Assembly: GCA_002316015.1 (NCBI GenBank) | Contig: DCCS01000018.1 | Location: 33,217-93,875 of the forward strand | Length of the DNA stretch: 60,659 nucleotides | Direction of reading: 5' to 3' | From: Prevotellaceae bacterium UBA1075 | GTDB taxonomy: Bacteria > Bacteroidota > Bacteroidia > Bacteroidales > Bacteroidaceae | Shown here: positions 17,475-26,974 of the stretch, piece after piece | Layout: each line of letters begins with the position of its first letter | Position numbering within the stretch: the stretch's first letter is position 1 | Translations under genes and position numbers: made by a program | The notes under the pieces: generated by a model | What the model saw: the letters and a program-made list of their open reading frames with translations, nothing else | What the model was told of the DNA's origin: nothing | The model's database searches: none

Positions 17475-18242
17475 TCATCTGCCCACTTCCAGGCTCGAGC
17501 GTTTCTGCCGGCTGTAGGAGCGGTATTCGTCCAGGGGGATGTCCACCTCAGGCTCTGTCAGTGCCCCCTGGAGGGGCAGGCTGAAGCACAGGTATTTGAT
17601 GTCGATGCCGCGCGCGCGCCACATGCTCTCATAATAGGTCTGGATTGACTGTGCCAGGGCGAGCATTCCCTCGGATGGCTCGGCATAGAGGTTGCGGGTC
17701 TCGGCCAGGGGCTTGATGCCATTGGCCGAGAGCATCTCGCGCGTGTAGGTATAAAGGAAATTGCTGTCGGTCTTCAGATGCATCAATCCGCCATCTTGCA
17801 TGAAAGCACGGTAACGTTGCATGAAAGCGGTGCCCGTGAGCCGCTTTGACACCTTTTTCATCTGGGGGTCAGAGAAAGTGAGCCACACCTCGCTCACCTC
17901 ACCTGGCGCGAAGAAGCGGTCGATGAACTCGATGTTGGCGCGCAGGAAACCGACATTGTCCATGCCTTCTCGTCTCGCTTCCTGGGCACCAGTCCACATG
18001 CGCGCCCCCTTGATGTCCACACCGATGTAGTTCCTGTCGGGGAACATGCGTGCCAGCCCCATGGTGTATTCGCCCCGTCCACAGCCCAGTTCGAGCACCA
18101 GGGGACGCTCGTTGCGGAAAAAATCCCTGTTCCAGCGTCCCCTCAGGTCAAAGCCATCGGCATGCAGAGTCGCATACGGGCATTCCACCACCAGAGGATT
18201 TGCGGCCATGTCGGCAAACTTCGCCAGTTTTCCCTTTCCCAT
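17475..18242 (-). CDS. trmB: tRNA (guanine-N7)-methyltransferase
   Basis: A 255-residue SAM-dependent enzyme that methylates G46 of the tRNA variable loop. ELGCGRGEYT at about 51-60 is the SAM motif and VWLTFSDPQMKK replaces the enterobacterial FPDPWPKK block, as is usual in Bacteroidota. Start at 18242. It lies 67 bases after the coiled-coil gene and 104 before mrp, all minus strand, with no separate promoter seen. Confidence 0.92.
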   Translation of the reverse strand: MGKGKLAKFADMAANPLVVECPYATLHADGFDLRGRWNRDFFRNERPLVLELGCGRGEYTMGLARMFPDRNYIGVDIKGARMWTGAQEARREGMDNVGFLRANIEFIDRFFAPGEVSEVWLTFSDPQMKKVSKRLTGTAFMQRYRAFMQDGGLMHLKTDSNFLYTYTREMLSANGIKPLAETRNLYAEPSEGMLALAQSIQTYYESMWRARGIDIKYLCFSLPLQGALTEPEVDIPLDEYRSYSRQKRSSLEVGR

Positions 18243-18309
18243 GCTCTATTTGGTTGTTCGATATTAACGACACTGCCTGGCAAACGGCTGTATGCCCCCC
18301 GCCGTCCCT

Positions 18310-19188
18310 CTACTTGCTGATTGTATAGGAAGCCGTGCCTATGTTCTGCCCGTCGGCGAAGATGTCCACACGGTAGGTGCCCGCGCTGAGCGTCTCGCTC
18401 ACGTCCCAATAGACGGTCACGCTCTGCTCCTCGCCAGTGTACTCTATGTCCTTGCGTATGCTGTATTCCAGTTGCCGGTTCTCATACTTGAAGGTCCCAC
18501 CACCAGTAAGCACGCTGCCCATGGGGGTAGAGATGCGCAGATAGATGCTGCGCAAGCCTGTGCTGGCGGTCACGTTGCGCGCCACATTGAAGCTGATGGC
18601 GAACTTCTTCACATCCTTTATCTTCTTGGCACGCTTTCCCCTCTTGTTGCGCGCCTCTATGTGGATACCCGTAGCGTCCAGCTGGCTGGCAATTTCCACT
18701 TTCTCGGAGAGCGACTCGTTCTGGCTGCTGAGATTGGAGATGTGCCGCTGCGCCTGCTCATTCTTGGTCTTCAGGCTGGAGTTCTCCTGTGTGAGTTCCT
18801 GGTTCATGCGGTTAAGTGAGTCAATCTGGAGAACATAACTGCGAAGCACCTTGCGCAATACAGCGAGTTCCTTCTTCAGACGCATAATCTCGGCCGCATC
18901 GCTGCTCTTCACACGCCTCAGTTCCTCCAGCAGTTCCTCGGTACGCTGCTGTTCCTGTTCCAGTTGTGCCACCAGCGAGTCGTTGTTTATCTTCATCTTC
19001 ATCTCATTGTACTGCATGGCAAACTGCTCATACTCGTTCTCCATCTCACGCTTGTCCATCTCGGCAAGTTCAAGCATCTGCTTGTTTTTCTCATTCTGCT
19101 TGTGCATGCGGAATGTGAGGAAACCGATTACTGCCACAAGCACTGCTGCCACGGTCACGGACAACACAATGGTCTGTTTCTTGCTCAT
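18310..19188 (-). CDS. Membrane-anchored coiled-coil protein, function unknown
   Basis: A 292-residue protein. One N-terminal transmembrane segment (about 7-27, with a short basic cytoplasmic tail) is followed by a long charged coiled coil (about 28-165) and then a compact beta-rich domain (about 190-292: ISFNVARNVTASTG, YLRISTPMGSVL, VTVYWDVSETLSAGTY). Topology would place the coiled coil and beta domain in the periplasm. No enzymatic motif is seen. It is upstream of trmB and probably co-transcribed, but that gives no functional clue. Confidence 0.75.
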   Translation of the reverse strand: MSKKQTIVLSVTVAAVLVAVIGFLTFRMHKQNEKNKQMLELAEMDKREMENEYEQFAMQYNEMKMKINNDSLVAQLEQEQQRTEELLEELRRVKSSDAAEIMRLKKELAVLRKVLRSYVLQIDSLNRMNQELTQENSSLKTKNEQAQRHISNLSSQNESLSEKVEIASQLDATGIHIEARNKRGKRAKKIKDVKKFAISFNVARNVTASTGLRSIYLRISTPMGSVLTGGGTFKYENRQLEYSIRKDIEYTGEEQSVTVYWDVSETLSAGTYRVDIFADGQNIGTASYTISK

Positions 19189-19233
19189 ATCCTTTTATGT
19201 TGTTTCCTGTATTCTAATCCCATTACCGGGATG

Positions 19234-19241
19234 CAAAGTTA
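19234..19241 (-). promoter_or_regulatory. -7 promoter element for the coiled-coil/trmB/mrp run
   Basis: Minus-strand TAACTTTG, 45 bases before the ATG at 19188. Confidence 0.6.
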
Positions 19242-19382
19242 AGCATAAAGTCTGGATTGCCGCCCATGAAAGCCTTGCTCATTTGTGTTTCATCACATCC
19301 GTCCCCGCTCCAGGATGCCGCCGGGAGACTTTTTCCTTTCCTGATACGGACTGCAGCGTGCCGCCAGTCGGGAGAATTGTTG

Positions 19383-19390
19383 TATATTTG
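19383..19390 (+). promoter_or_regulatory. -7 promoter element for the GH31 gene
   Basis: TATATTTG, about 90 bases before the ATG at 19481. Confidence 0.55.
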
Positions 19391-19480
19391 CAGCACAAGA
19401 GATTCTGAATGTTAACGCGGTGACGCACAGCCGCGAAAGCGTCAAGTACAGATTCCCACGCAAGCCAACACACCCATAGT

Positions 19481-22400
19481 ATGAAGAGATTTATTATCCC
19501 GGCGTTGCTTCTGGCCGGCACACTGGCAGCAGGAGCACAGACACTCACTCGAATGAACGCAACCACCGTGCAGGCCACGCTCGACAACGGGCAGATGCTC
19601 TATGTGGACTTCTACGGCCCGCACATCTTCCGTCTGTTCCAAGACCCGAAAGGCGGAATCGTCCGCGACCCTGAGGCCAACCCGCCTGCACAAATCCTGG
19701 TTGACAACCCCCGCCGCAAGGTGGAAGGGATCCGTATCGAGGGCAACGCCATCCGCGTGGGCGACCTGACGGTCACGCTGGGCAAGGAGGGCGAACTGCT
19801 CGTCACCCGCGACGGGTTGGAAGTCATACGCCAGAAGTCCCCAACCGGCTTCGGACGCAACAATGTGAGCATGACCCTGGAGCAGAGTCCCTCCGACTGG
19901 TTCTACGGAGGCGGTGTGCAAAACGGGCGCTTCAGCCATCGTGGAAAGTCCATCGAAATCAGAAACACCAACAACTGGGTGGACGGAGGCGTTGCCAGCC
20001 CCACACCATTCTACTGGAGCACACGCGGCTACGGAATCATGTGGCACACATTCGCCCCTGGCACCTACGACTTCGGAAAGACCGAGGCCGGAGAGACCAG
20101 GCTGAGCCACGAGACAACGTATCTTGACCTCTTCGTCATGGTGGACAATGGTGCCGTAGCCTTGCTCAACGACTTCTACCAGCTTACGGGACATCCCGTT
20201 CTCCTGCCCAAGTTCGGTTTCTACGAAGGCCACCTGAATGCCTACAACCGAGACTACTGGACCGAGACCGAGGCTGGCAAGAACGGTTTCATGACCTACG
20301 AGGACGGAAAGCAGTACAACGAGAGCCAGAAGGACAACGGCGGCATCAGGGAGAGCCTCAATGGCGAGAAGAACAACTACCAGTTCAGCGCACGCGCCGC
20401 CATAGACCGCTATCTGGACAACGACTTCCCCCTGGGATGGTTCCTGCCCAACGACGGATACGGTGCCGGATACGGGCAGACTGGCACGCTCAAGGGCAAC
20501 ATACAGAACCTGAAGGAGTTTGGCGAATATGCCCGCAAGCGCGGTGTGGAGATTGGCCTGTGGACTCAGAGCGACTTGCATCCCAAGGATGGTGTGGAGC
20601 CCTTGCTGCAAAGGGATATAGTAGGAGAGGTGCGCGACGCTGGCGTAAGGGTGCTGAAGACTGATGTGGCATGGGTGGGAGCCGGCTACAGCTTCGGCCT
20701 CAATGGTGTGGCCGATGTGGCTCGGGTGATGCCTTACTACGGAGCGCAGGCACGCCCCTTCATCATCAGCCTGGACGGATGGGCGGGCACACAACGCTAT
20801 GCGGCCATCTGGACGGGCGACCAGACTGGCGGACAATGGGAGTACATACGCTTCCACATCCCCACCTACATCGGCAGCGGACTCTCGGGCCAACCGAATA
20901 TCACCAGCGACATGGACGGCATCTTCGGCGGCAAGAATGTGCCGGTGAACGTGCGCGACTTCCAATGGAAAGCCTTCACGCCCATGCAACTCAACATGGA
21001 CGGATGGGGCAGCAATCCCAAGTACCCGCAAGCACTGGGCGAGCCGGCCGCGAGCATCAACCGCTATTACCTGAAACTCAAGAGCCGCCTGCTGCCTTAC
21101 GCCTACAGCATAGCCCGCGAGGCAGTCGATGGGAAACCCATGATGCGCGCCATGATGCTGGAGGAGGAGAACGACTACACGCTCAGCCCACGTGCCGACT
21201 ACCAGTTCCTGTTTGGCCCCAGCATACTGGTGGCACCTATATATAAGGAGACGCGCGCGAGGAAGAATGGTGACGATGTGCGCGACGGCATCTACCTGCC
21301 TCACGGCCAATGGATGGACTACTTCACCGGAGAGGTGTACCAGGGCGGCCGCATTATCAACGACTTCCCAGCCCCGCTGTGGAAACTGCCCGTACTGGTG
21401 CGCCTGGGAGCCATCATCCCCACGCACAAACCCACAAACACGCCAGCCGAGATGGACTCCACCCTGCGCTGCTACGACATTTATCCCGCGCCGGGTTGTC
21501 ACTCATTCACAGAATACGACGATGACGGACGCACAGACGCTTACCTGAACGGGCAGGCCACACACACCACTGTGTCACAACACACCGACAAGAAAGGACG
21601 CCTCAACGTCTGCATACAGAAGACACGGGGCCTTTACGACAAATTCATCACAGGCAAGAGCACACAAGTGCGCATCTACTGCCAGCAGGAGCCCAGCAAA
21701 CTGACGGTAAAGGTGGGAGGCCGCAAGCAGGCACTCACACGGGCCGAGAACTACACAGCCTGGAAGCAGACTCCCAACACCTACTACTACGGCACAGGCG
21801 ATGACGCTTACCGCAAGGTGTCCGCGCTGATGGTCAACATCGGCAAGACCGATGTGACGCAGAACGAGATTACCCTCACTACACAGGCATCCATTGACAC
21901 CGCCAGCCACCTGCTCAAGACACGGGGCACACTGGCAGAACCCGTGTGCCGCATCACCGACGAAGACCTGCAGGCATACACGCTCACCCCATCGTGGGAT
22001 TCTGTACAGGGAGCCGACTACTACGAACTGCTGTTTGACGGGCAGCTCTACTCCACCATCCGGCAGACACGATACACCATAGACGGCCTACAGCCCAAGA
22101 GCGACTATGAGATGAGAGTGCGTGCCGTGAATGCCCAAGGGACATCAGGATGGACTGACATCTACGCCACCACCACCGAGGACCCTCTCAAGTATGCCAT
22201 CCGGGGCATGCGGGGCACCACCACCTGCGCCAACCAGCCTGGCCAGAAGGTGGCACACCTGTTTGACTTCGACGAGGGAAGCGTATGGCACACGGCATGG
22301 AACCTGAAGGCCGTGCCCTTTGACCTCACCATCGACACCCGCAGCATAAGTCATCTGGAAAGCATGCGGTACATCCCCCGCCCCGACGCGGGCAATGGAA

Positions 22401-23212
22401 CCTTGCTGGAGGGCACGGTGAGCCTGAGCGCAGACGGCGAGCGGTGGACCGAGGCGGGCTCATTCAAGTGGAAACGTGACAGCGAGCCCAAGAACTTCGA
22501 CCTGCTCCCATTCGTGGACGGGACGTGGCGCTACATCCGCCTGCATGTGGCCTCGGCAGTGGGCAATTTCGGCAGTGGCAGCCAGATATACGTGTTCCGG
22601 CAGCCAGGCGCACCCTGGCATATCCCCGGCGACATCAACCAGGATGGCAAAATCGACGAAAGCGACCTCACCAGTTACATGAACTACACAGGACTGAGAC
22701 AGGGCGACAGCGATTTCGCCGGATACATCTGCAAGGGCGACCTCAACGGGAACGGACTCATCGACGCCTATGACATCAGCGCCGTGGCAACGGAACTCGA
22801 TGGCGGTGTCCACGGAGAGACAAAGGGCGAACTGAAGGGCACCGTGAGCGTGGAGGCCAACAAGCAGCAATATGCCAAAGGCGAGACCGTGACACTGACC
22901 GTGACTGGCAGAGGGCTGCAGGGAGTGAACGCCTTGAGTATGTGCCTGCCCTACGATGCCACGGAAATGGAATACCTGGGCGTGGAGGCCGTGGCAGTAA
23001 AGGACATGTACAATATGACCTACGACCGGCTGCACACCAACGGCCAGAAGGCACTCTACCCCACCTTTGTCAACCTGGGCATGAAGAACCTGCTGGAGGG
23101 CGACTGCATACTCATGCGTGTCACCTTCAAGGCACGCCGGAGCATGAGGTGGGACGGCCGGGTGAGCGATGGCATGCTGGTAAGCAGGCACGGCAAGTCA
23201 TTAGCCTTCTGA
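19481..23212 (+). CDS. Multidomain secreted GH31 glycosidase with dockerin-like and cohesin-like C-terminus
   Basis: A 1243-residue protein with a signal peptide (about 1-19). An N-terminal mutarotase-like domain precedes a GH31 TIM barrel. The candidate nucleophile is Asp395 in LKTDVAWVG and the candidate acid/base Asp447 in WTGDQTGG. The GH31 C-terminal sheets follow, then a fibronectin III domain (about 822-902), a discoidin-like region (about 903-1045), a dockerin-like calcium loop pair (GDINQDGKIDESDL at about 1050, GDLNGNGLIDAYD at about 1088) and a cohesin-like beta domain to the end. GH31 enzymes are retaining alpha-glycosidases. The KTDVAWVG form and the add-on domains suggest a host-glycan alpha-glycosidase (for example alpha-N-acetylgalactosaminidase-like) rather than a starch enzyme, but that is inference. 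Confidence 0.88.
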   Translation: MKRFIIPALLLAGTLAAGAQTLTRMNATTVQATLDNGQMLYVDFYGPHIFRLFQDPKGGIVRDPEANPPAQILVDNPRRKVEGIRIEGNAIRVGDLTVTLGKEGELLVTRDGLEVIRQKSPTGFGRNNVSMTLEQSPSDWFYGGGVQNGRFSHRGKSIEIRNTNNWVDGGVASPTPFYWSTRGYGIMWHTFAPGTYDFGKTEAGETRLSHETTYLDLFVMVDNGAVALLNDFYQLTGHPVLLPKFGFYEGHLNAYNRDYWTETEAGKNGFMTYEDGKQYNESQKDNGGIRESLNGEKNNYQFSARAAIDRYLDNDFPLGWFLPNDGYGAGYGQTGTLKGNIQNLKEFGEYARKRGVEIGLWTQSDLHPKDGVEPLLQRDIVGEVRDAGVRVLKTDVAWVGAGYSFGLNGVADVARVMPYYGAQARPFIISLDGWAGTQRYAAIWTGDQTGGQWEYIRFHIPTYIGSGLSGQPNITSDMDGIFGGKNVPVNVRDFQWKAFTPMQLNMDGWGSNPKYPQALGEPAASINRYYLKLKSRLLPYAYSIAREAVDGKPMMRAMMLEEENDYTLSPRADYQFLFGPSILVAPIYKETRARKNGDDVRDGIYLPHGQWMDYFTGEVYQGGRIINDFPAPLWKLPVLVRLGAIIPTHKPTNTPAEMDSTLRCYDIYPAPGCHSFTEYDDDGRTDAYLNGQATHTTVSQHTDKKGRLNVCIQKTRGLYDKFITGKSTQVRIYCQQEPSKLTVKVGGRKQALTRAENYTAWKQTPNTYYYGTGDDAYRKVSALMVNIGKTDVTQNEITLTTQASIDTASHLLKTRGTLAEPVCRITDEDLQAYTLTPSWDSVQGADYYELLFDGQLYSTIRQTRYTIDGLQPKSDYEMRVRAVNAQGTSGWTDIYATTTEDPLKYAIRGMRGTTTCANQPGQKVAHLFDFDEGSVWHTAWNLKAVPFDLTIDTRSISHLESMRYIPRPDAGNGTLLEGTVSLSADGERWTEAGSFKWKRDSEPKNFDLLPFVDGTWRYIRLHVASAVGNFGSGSQIYVFRQPGAPWHIPGDINQDGKIDESDLTSYMNYTGLRQGDSDFAGYICKGDLNGNGLIDAYDISAVATELDGGVHGETKGELKGTVSVEANKQQYAKGETVTLTVTGRGLQGVNALSMCLPYDATEMEYLGVEAVAVKDMYNMTYDRLHTNGQKALYPTFVNLGMKNLLEGDCILMRVTFKARRSMRWDGRVSDGMLVSRHGKSLAF

Positions 23213-23398
23213 TATCATTGCTATTCATAGGGCAGTGAACTGTTTTGGAAAACTTTTCCTTTAAGGACAAGCAAGGCTATGTTGTATATCAATAATTTAC
23301 AGAACAAAGCGGGAAACATTCGCCTGGATTTGGAAATTAAATCTTCCGAAATGGTTCATTTTCCCAGCAAAAGCATTGCGTATTAGCGGCCGATTACA

Positions 23399-23406
23399 TA
23401 ACTTTG
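23399..23406 (+). promoter_or_regulatory. -7 promoter element of nrdD-nrdG
   Basis: TAACTTTG in the ACATAACTTTGCGAGG context; the transcript would begin at the base of the following hairpin. Confidence 0.65.
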
Positions 23407-23438
23407 CGAGGTCATTCCATAAGAGGGAATGGCCTCGC
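23406..23438 (+). promoter_or_regulatory. Leader stem-loop of nrdD
   Basis: GCGAGGTCATTCC pairs with GGAATGGCCTCGC over 13 positions (one G-U) around a seven-base loop, placed at the predicted 5' end of the mRNA, about 80 bases before the nrdD ATG. It could protect the 5' end or regulate expression. Confidence 0.6.
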
Positions 23439-23519
23439 AACTTCTTTTCCACACAATGCGAAAGAGGGGACAGCGGGCCATCCCTACGAGACACACCAGG
23501 GAACCACAAACACACAGCA

Positions 23520-25730
23520 ATGATACAGACCGTAAAGAAAAGAGACGGACGCATCGTGGGATTCAACGAGCAGAAGATAGCAGCCGCAATCCGCAAGGCC
23601 ATGTTCGCCACCGAACAAGGTGAGGACGAGGCTCTGGTATGGCAGATTGCCGACAGAATCACCATGAAGGGAAAGTCACAGATGACCGTGGAGGACATCC
23701 AGGACATGGTGGAGAACGAACTGATGAAAAGTTCGCGCAAGGATGTGGCCAAGGCTTACATCAAGTACCGCAACGCTCGCAGCGTGGCACGCAAAGCGAA
23801 GACCACCGACATTTTCCTGGAGATCATCAATATCAAGAACAACGATGTGACGCGCGAGAACGCCAACATGAACGCCGACACACCCGCAGGGATGATGATG
23901 AAGTTCGCCAGCGAGACCACCAAGCCCTTTGTGGACGACTATCTGCTGAGCGAAGACGCGCGCGAGGCCGTGAAGAACAACTACCTGCACATCCACGACA
24001 AGGACTACTACCCCACCAAGTCACTCACCTGCATACAGCACCCCCTTGACCGCATCCTCAAGTGTGGATTCCAGGCCGGACACGGAGAGAGCCGTCCGGC
24101 CAAGCGCATCGAGACCGCCAGCATACTGGGATGCATCAGCATGGAGACCGTACAGAACGAGATGCACGGGGGCCAGGCCATCCCCGCCTTCGACTTCTAC
24201 CTGGCTCCCTTCGTGCGGTCGTCCTACATCGAGGAGGTGAAAGTGCTGGAAGACCTCAATGCCGAGGACTACAGCGAACTTTACCACACCCCCATCGACG
24301 ACTATCTCAACATTCCCCTGGCCGGCCTCGAGGGACGCGAGCGCATCAAGCAACACGCAATCAACAAGACTGTAGGGCGAGTGCACCAGGCCATGGAGGC
24401 ATTCATCCACAACATGAACACCATACACAGCCGGGGAGGAAACCAGGTCGTGTTCAGCAGCATCAACTATGGCACCGACACCAGTGCCGAGGGGCGCTGC
24501 GTCATCAGGGAGATCCTGCGCAGCACCTACGAGGGCGTGGGCAACGGCGAGACCGCCATCTTCCCCATACAGATATGGAAGAAGAAGCGCGGTGTGAGCT
24601 ACCTGCCCACCGACAGGAACTATGACCTGTACCAGTATGCCTGCAAGGTGACAGCACGCCGCTTCTTCCCCAACTTCATCAACCTGGACGCTCCCTACAA
24701 CCAGAACGAGAAATGGAAGGCCGATGACCCAGAGCGCTACAAATGGGAGTGCGCTACCATGGGATGCCGCACGCGCGTGTTCGAGAACCGCTTTGGGCCA
24801 AAGACGAGCATCGGGCGCGGAAACCTGAGCTTCAGCACCATCAACATCGTCAAGCTGGCCATCGAATGTATGGGCATCAAGAACGAGCAAGAACGCATCG
24901 ATGCCTTCTTTGCCAAACTGGACCACCTGCTCCAGATTACTGCGCAACAACTGCACGACCGTTTCGAGTTCCAGAAGACTGCCTTCGCCAAGCAGTTCCC
25001 CCTGTTGATGAAGGGTCTATGGCTGGGCAGCGAGAACCTCAAGCCAAACGACACCGTCGCCTCCGTCATCAACCAGGGCACACTGGGCATCGGCTTCATC
25101 GGACTGGCAGAATGCCTGGTGGCACTCATCGGCAAGCACCACGGAGAGAGCGAGAGGGCACAAGAACTGGGCATCAGGATTGTCACCTACATGCGTGACC
25201 GCGCCAACGACTTCAGCGAGCAGTACCAGCACAACTACAGCATACTGGGCACACCGGCCGAGGGACTCTCAGGCCGGTTCACCAAGAACGACCGCAAGCA
25301 GTTTGGCCCGCTGCCCGGCATCACCGACCGCGAATACTACACCAACAGCAACCACGTCCCCGTCTATTACCACTGCACCGCCCTGCACAAGGCACAGGTG
25401 GAGGCTCCCTACCACACACTCACCCGAGGCGGGCACATCTTCTATGTGGAAATCGACGGCGACGCCACACACAATCCCGAGGCTGTGATGCGCATCGTGG
25501 ACATGATGGACAAGTACGACATAGGCTATGGCAGTGTCAACCACACACGCAACCGCTGCATGGACTGCGGATACGAGAACGCCGACAAGCACCTGGAGGT
25601 GTGCCCCAAGTGCGGCAGCGCCAACATCGACCGCCTCCAGCGCATCACTGGCTACCTGGTGGGCACCACCGACCGGTGGAACAAGGCCAAACTGTCGGAA
25701 CTGAACGACCGCGTGGTGCATGACAATTAA
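23520..25730 (+). CDS. nrdD: Anaerobic ribonucleoside-triphosphate reductase
   Basis: A 736-residue class III (glycyl radical) ribonucleotide reductase that makes dNTPs without oxygen. An N-terminal ATP cone (about 1-95) gives allosteric control. The central catalytic barrel follows, then a C-terminal zinc site CMDCGY...CPKCG and the glycyl radical loop RITGYLVGTTDRWN with Gly711. The start at 23520 (MIQTVKKRDGRI) is the ATP-cone start; the open frame upstream is leader. It overlaps its activase gene by 11 bases. Confidence 0.95.
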   Translation: MIQTVKKRDGRIVGFNEQKIAAAIRKAMFATEQGEDEALVWQIADRITMKGKSQMTVEDIQDMVENELMKSSRKDVAKAYIKYRNARSVARKAKTTDIFLEIINIKNNDVTRENANMNADTPAGMMMKFASETTKPFVDDYLLSEDAREAVKNNYLHIHDKDYYPTKSLTCIQHPLDRILKCGFQAGHGESRPAKRIETASILGCISMETVQNEMHGGQAIPAFDFYLAPFVRSSYIEEVKVLEDLNAEDYSELYHTPIDDYLNIPLAGLEGRERIKQHAINKTVGRVHQAMEAFIHNMNTIHSRGGNQVVFSSINYGTDTSAEGRCVIREILRSTYEGVGNGETAIFPIQIWKKKRGVSYLPTDRNYDLYQYACKVTARRFFPNFINLDAPYNQNEKWKADDPERYKWECATMGCRTRVFENRFGPKTSIGRGNLSFSTINIVKLAIECMGIKNEQERIDAFFAKLDHLLQITAQQLHDRFEFQKTAFAKQFPLLMKGLWLGSENLKPNDTVASVINQGTLGIGFIGLAECLVALIGKHHGESERAQELGIRIVTYMRDRANDFSEQYQHNYSILGTPAEGLSGRFTKNDRKQFGPLPGITDREYYTNSNHVPVYYHCTALHKAQVEAPYHTLTRGGHIFYVEIDGDATHNPEAVMRIVDMMDKYDIGYGSVNHTRNRCMDCGYENADKHLEVCPKCGSANIDRLQRITGYLVGTTDRWNKAKLSELNDRVVHDN

Positions 25731-26226
25731 TGTACTGAAAGTCCTGCACGACACCACCGTGGACGGCCCTGGCTTCCGCACCAGCATCTACTGCGCGGGA
25801 TGCCTGCACCAGTGTCCCCAGTGCCACAACCCCCAGTCATGGGAGTTTGGCAGCGGGACAGACCGCACCACCGACGAGTTGCTGGAGGAGATCCTGGCCG
25901 ACCCCTTTGCCGATGTGACCTTCACGGGCGGCGACCCCTTCTACCAGGCCGACGCGTTCACGGAACTTGCCGAAAAGGTAAAGAGCCGCTCAGGAAAGAC
26001 TATCTGGTGCTACACGGGATTCCTCTTTGAGCAACTGGTCAAGAACACGAGTTGCAGGCAACTGCTGCTCAGCATCGACGTGCTCGTCGACGGGCCGTTC
26101 CTCACGGCGAAACGCGACGAGGAAGCCCTGTTCCGCGGGAGCACCAACCAGCGCATCCTGCTGGCACGCGAGAGTGCCGAGACAGGCAAGCCCATACACT
26201 GGCAGAAGCCCAACTGGGACTTGTAG
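25720..26226 (+). CDS. nrdG: Anaerobic ribonucleotide reductase activating protein
   Basis: A 168-residue radical SAM enzyme that installs the glycyl radical on NrdD. The 4Fe-4S motif CLHQCPQC (Cys28, 32, 35) has the CX3CX2C spacing, and FTGGDPFYQ is the SAM-binding GGE-like motif. Overlap with nrdD by 11 bases implies translational coupling. Confidence 0.95.
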   Translation: MTINVLKVLHDTTVDGPGFRTSIYCAGCLHQCPQCHNPQSWEFGSGTDRTTDELLEEILADPFADVTFTGGDPFYQADAFTELAEKVKSRSGKTIWCYTGFLFEQLVKNTSCRQLLLSIDVLVDGPFLTAKRDEEALFRGSTNQRILLARESAETGKPIHWQKPNWDL

Positions 26227-26257
26227 GGAAAACTGCGGCGCAAGCCGCGCGCACCAA

Positions 26258-26294
26258 GGCGGGAAGGACAGCCACCCACGGCTTCCTTCCCGCC
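26258..26294 (+). terminator. Terminator after nrdG
   Basis: An 11-bp GC-rich stem (GGCGGGAAGGA and its complement), extended by an inner short helix, is followed by TTTCCCATTTTCC, 31 bases beyond the nrdG stop. Confidence 0.7.
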
Positions 26295-26436
26295 TTTCCC
26301 ATTTTCCGCCCCCGTCCCCGCGTCATGCGACATGGTTCCCGCCACACACAGGGCGCATTCCCGGACGCGGAAAAGTTTTCGACATGCCTTTTGACGGAAA
26401 AAAGCGAAAACGCTTGCGCATGAAAGGCAAAAGCCC

Positions 26437-26444
26437 TAACTTTA
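26437..26444 (+). promoter_or_regulatory. -7-like element upstream of the NVEALA locus
   Basis: TAACTTTA, one mismatch from TAnnTTTG, 114 bases before the ATG at 26558. Confidence 0.45.
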
Positions 26445-26557
26445 CGGATTGAAAGTATATCATCCACATCCAAGCCGCACTTACAGCATAAAAGCACACA
26501 CTGGCAGTTCGCAGGCAAGAAGGAGGAAAGAGAAGAAGAACAGATAAAGAAAAGAAG

Positions 26558-26926
26558 ATGAAAAGAAGAACCGAAGCCACGCTGTGGGCTACACTGGCAT
26601 GTATCGCCGCTGTGGGCGGAATGTGGTCGTATGGCGAGTACCGCATGATTGACGACATGGGTGCCAACTCCGTCAACCCCTTGCTGGCAGAGAACATCGA
26701 GGCTCTTACTGGCAACGAGGCGACCACGACTTGGATGGCACGCGAGTCAAGATGCACCAAGTTTGTGGGCATAGGGAAAAGCGTGCGACTCAGCGACGGA
26801 ACCACACTCGCGGCTGATGCCGCTGGATTTGTCACCATAGACGGACGCATGGAATACGAGGAAGGAGGCGAGGCATCGTTCCGGCCTGTGTCCTGTGACG
26901 ACCTTTACAAGACGACAGAGAACTGA
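26558..26926 (+). CDS. NVEALA-like small exported protein
   Basis: A 122-residue protein with a basic N-terminus and hydrophobic segment (about 8-24). LLAENIEALTGNE matches the NVEALA motif that follows the signal segment in a Bacteroidales peptide family. The C-terminal part contains two cysteines (Cys66, Cys113) that could pair. Family members are typically encoded beside six-bladed beta-propeller lipoproteins, as here (gene at 26975, 48 bases away). The molecular role of the family is unknown. It is longer than many members because of an additional C-terminal region. Confidence 0.7.
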   Translation: MKRRTEATLWATLACIAAVGGMWSYGEYRMIDDMGANSVNPLLAENIEALTGNEATTTWMARESRCTKFVGIGKSVRLSDGTTLAADAAGFVTIDGRMEYEEGGEASFRPVSCDDLYKTTEN

Positions 26927-26974
26927 CACAAGGCGCGCCCATCCCACAACGCGCCCGTTTCACCTGCAAGAGAC

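Larger units (their letters stand above)
23213..23519. other. Intergenic region and nrdD leader
   Basis: About 307 bases. The left half shows nothing recognisable; the right half holds the nrdD promoter and leader stem-loop. Confidence 0.5.
26227..26557. other. Intergenic region between nrdG and the NVEALA locus
   Basis: About 330 bases. It contains the nrdG terminator and a -7-like element at 26437; no gene. Confidence 0.5.

Noticed and set aside
19442..21502. Minus-strand open frame of 686 codons
   Set aside because: It lies antisense to the GH31 catalytic domain, has no recognisable motifs and reflects codon bias of a GC-rich gene.
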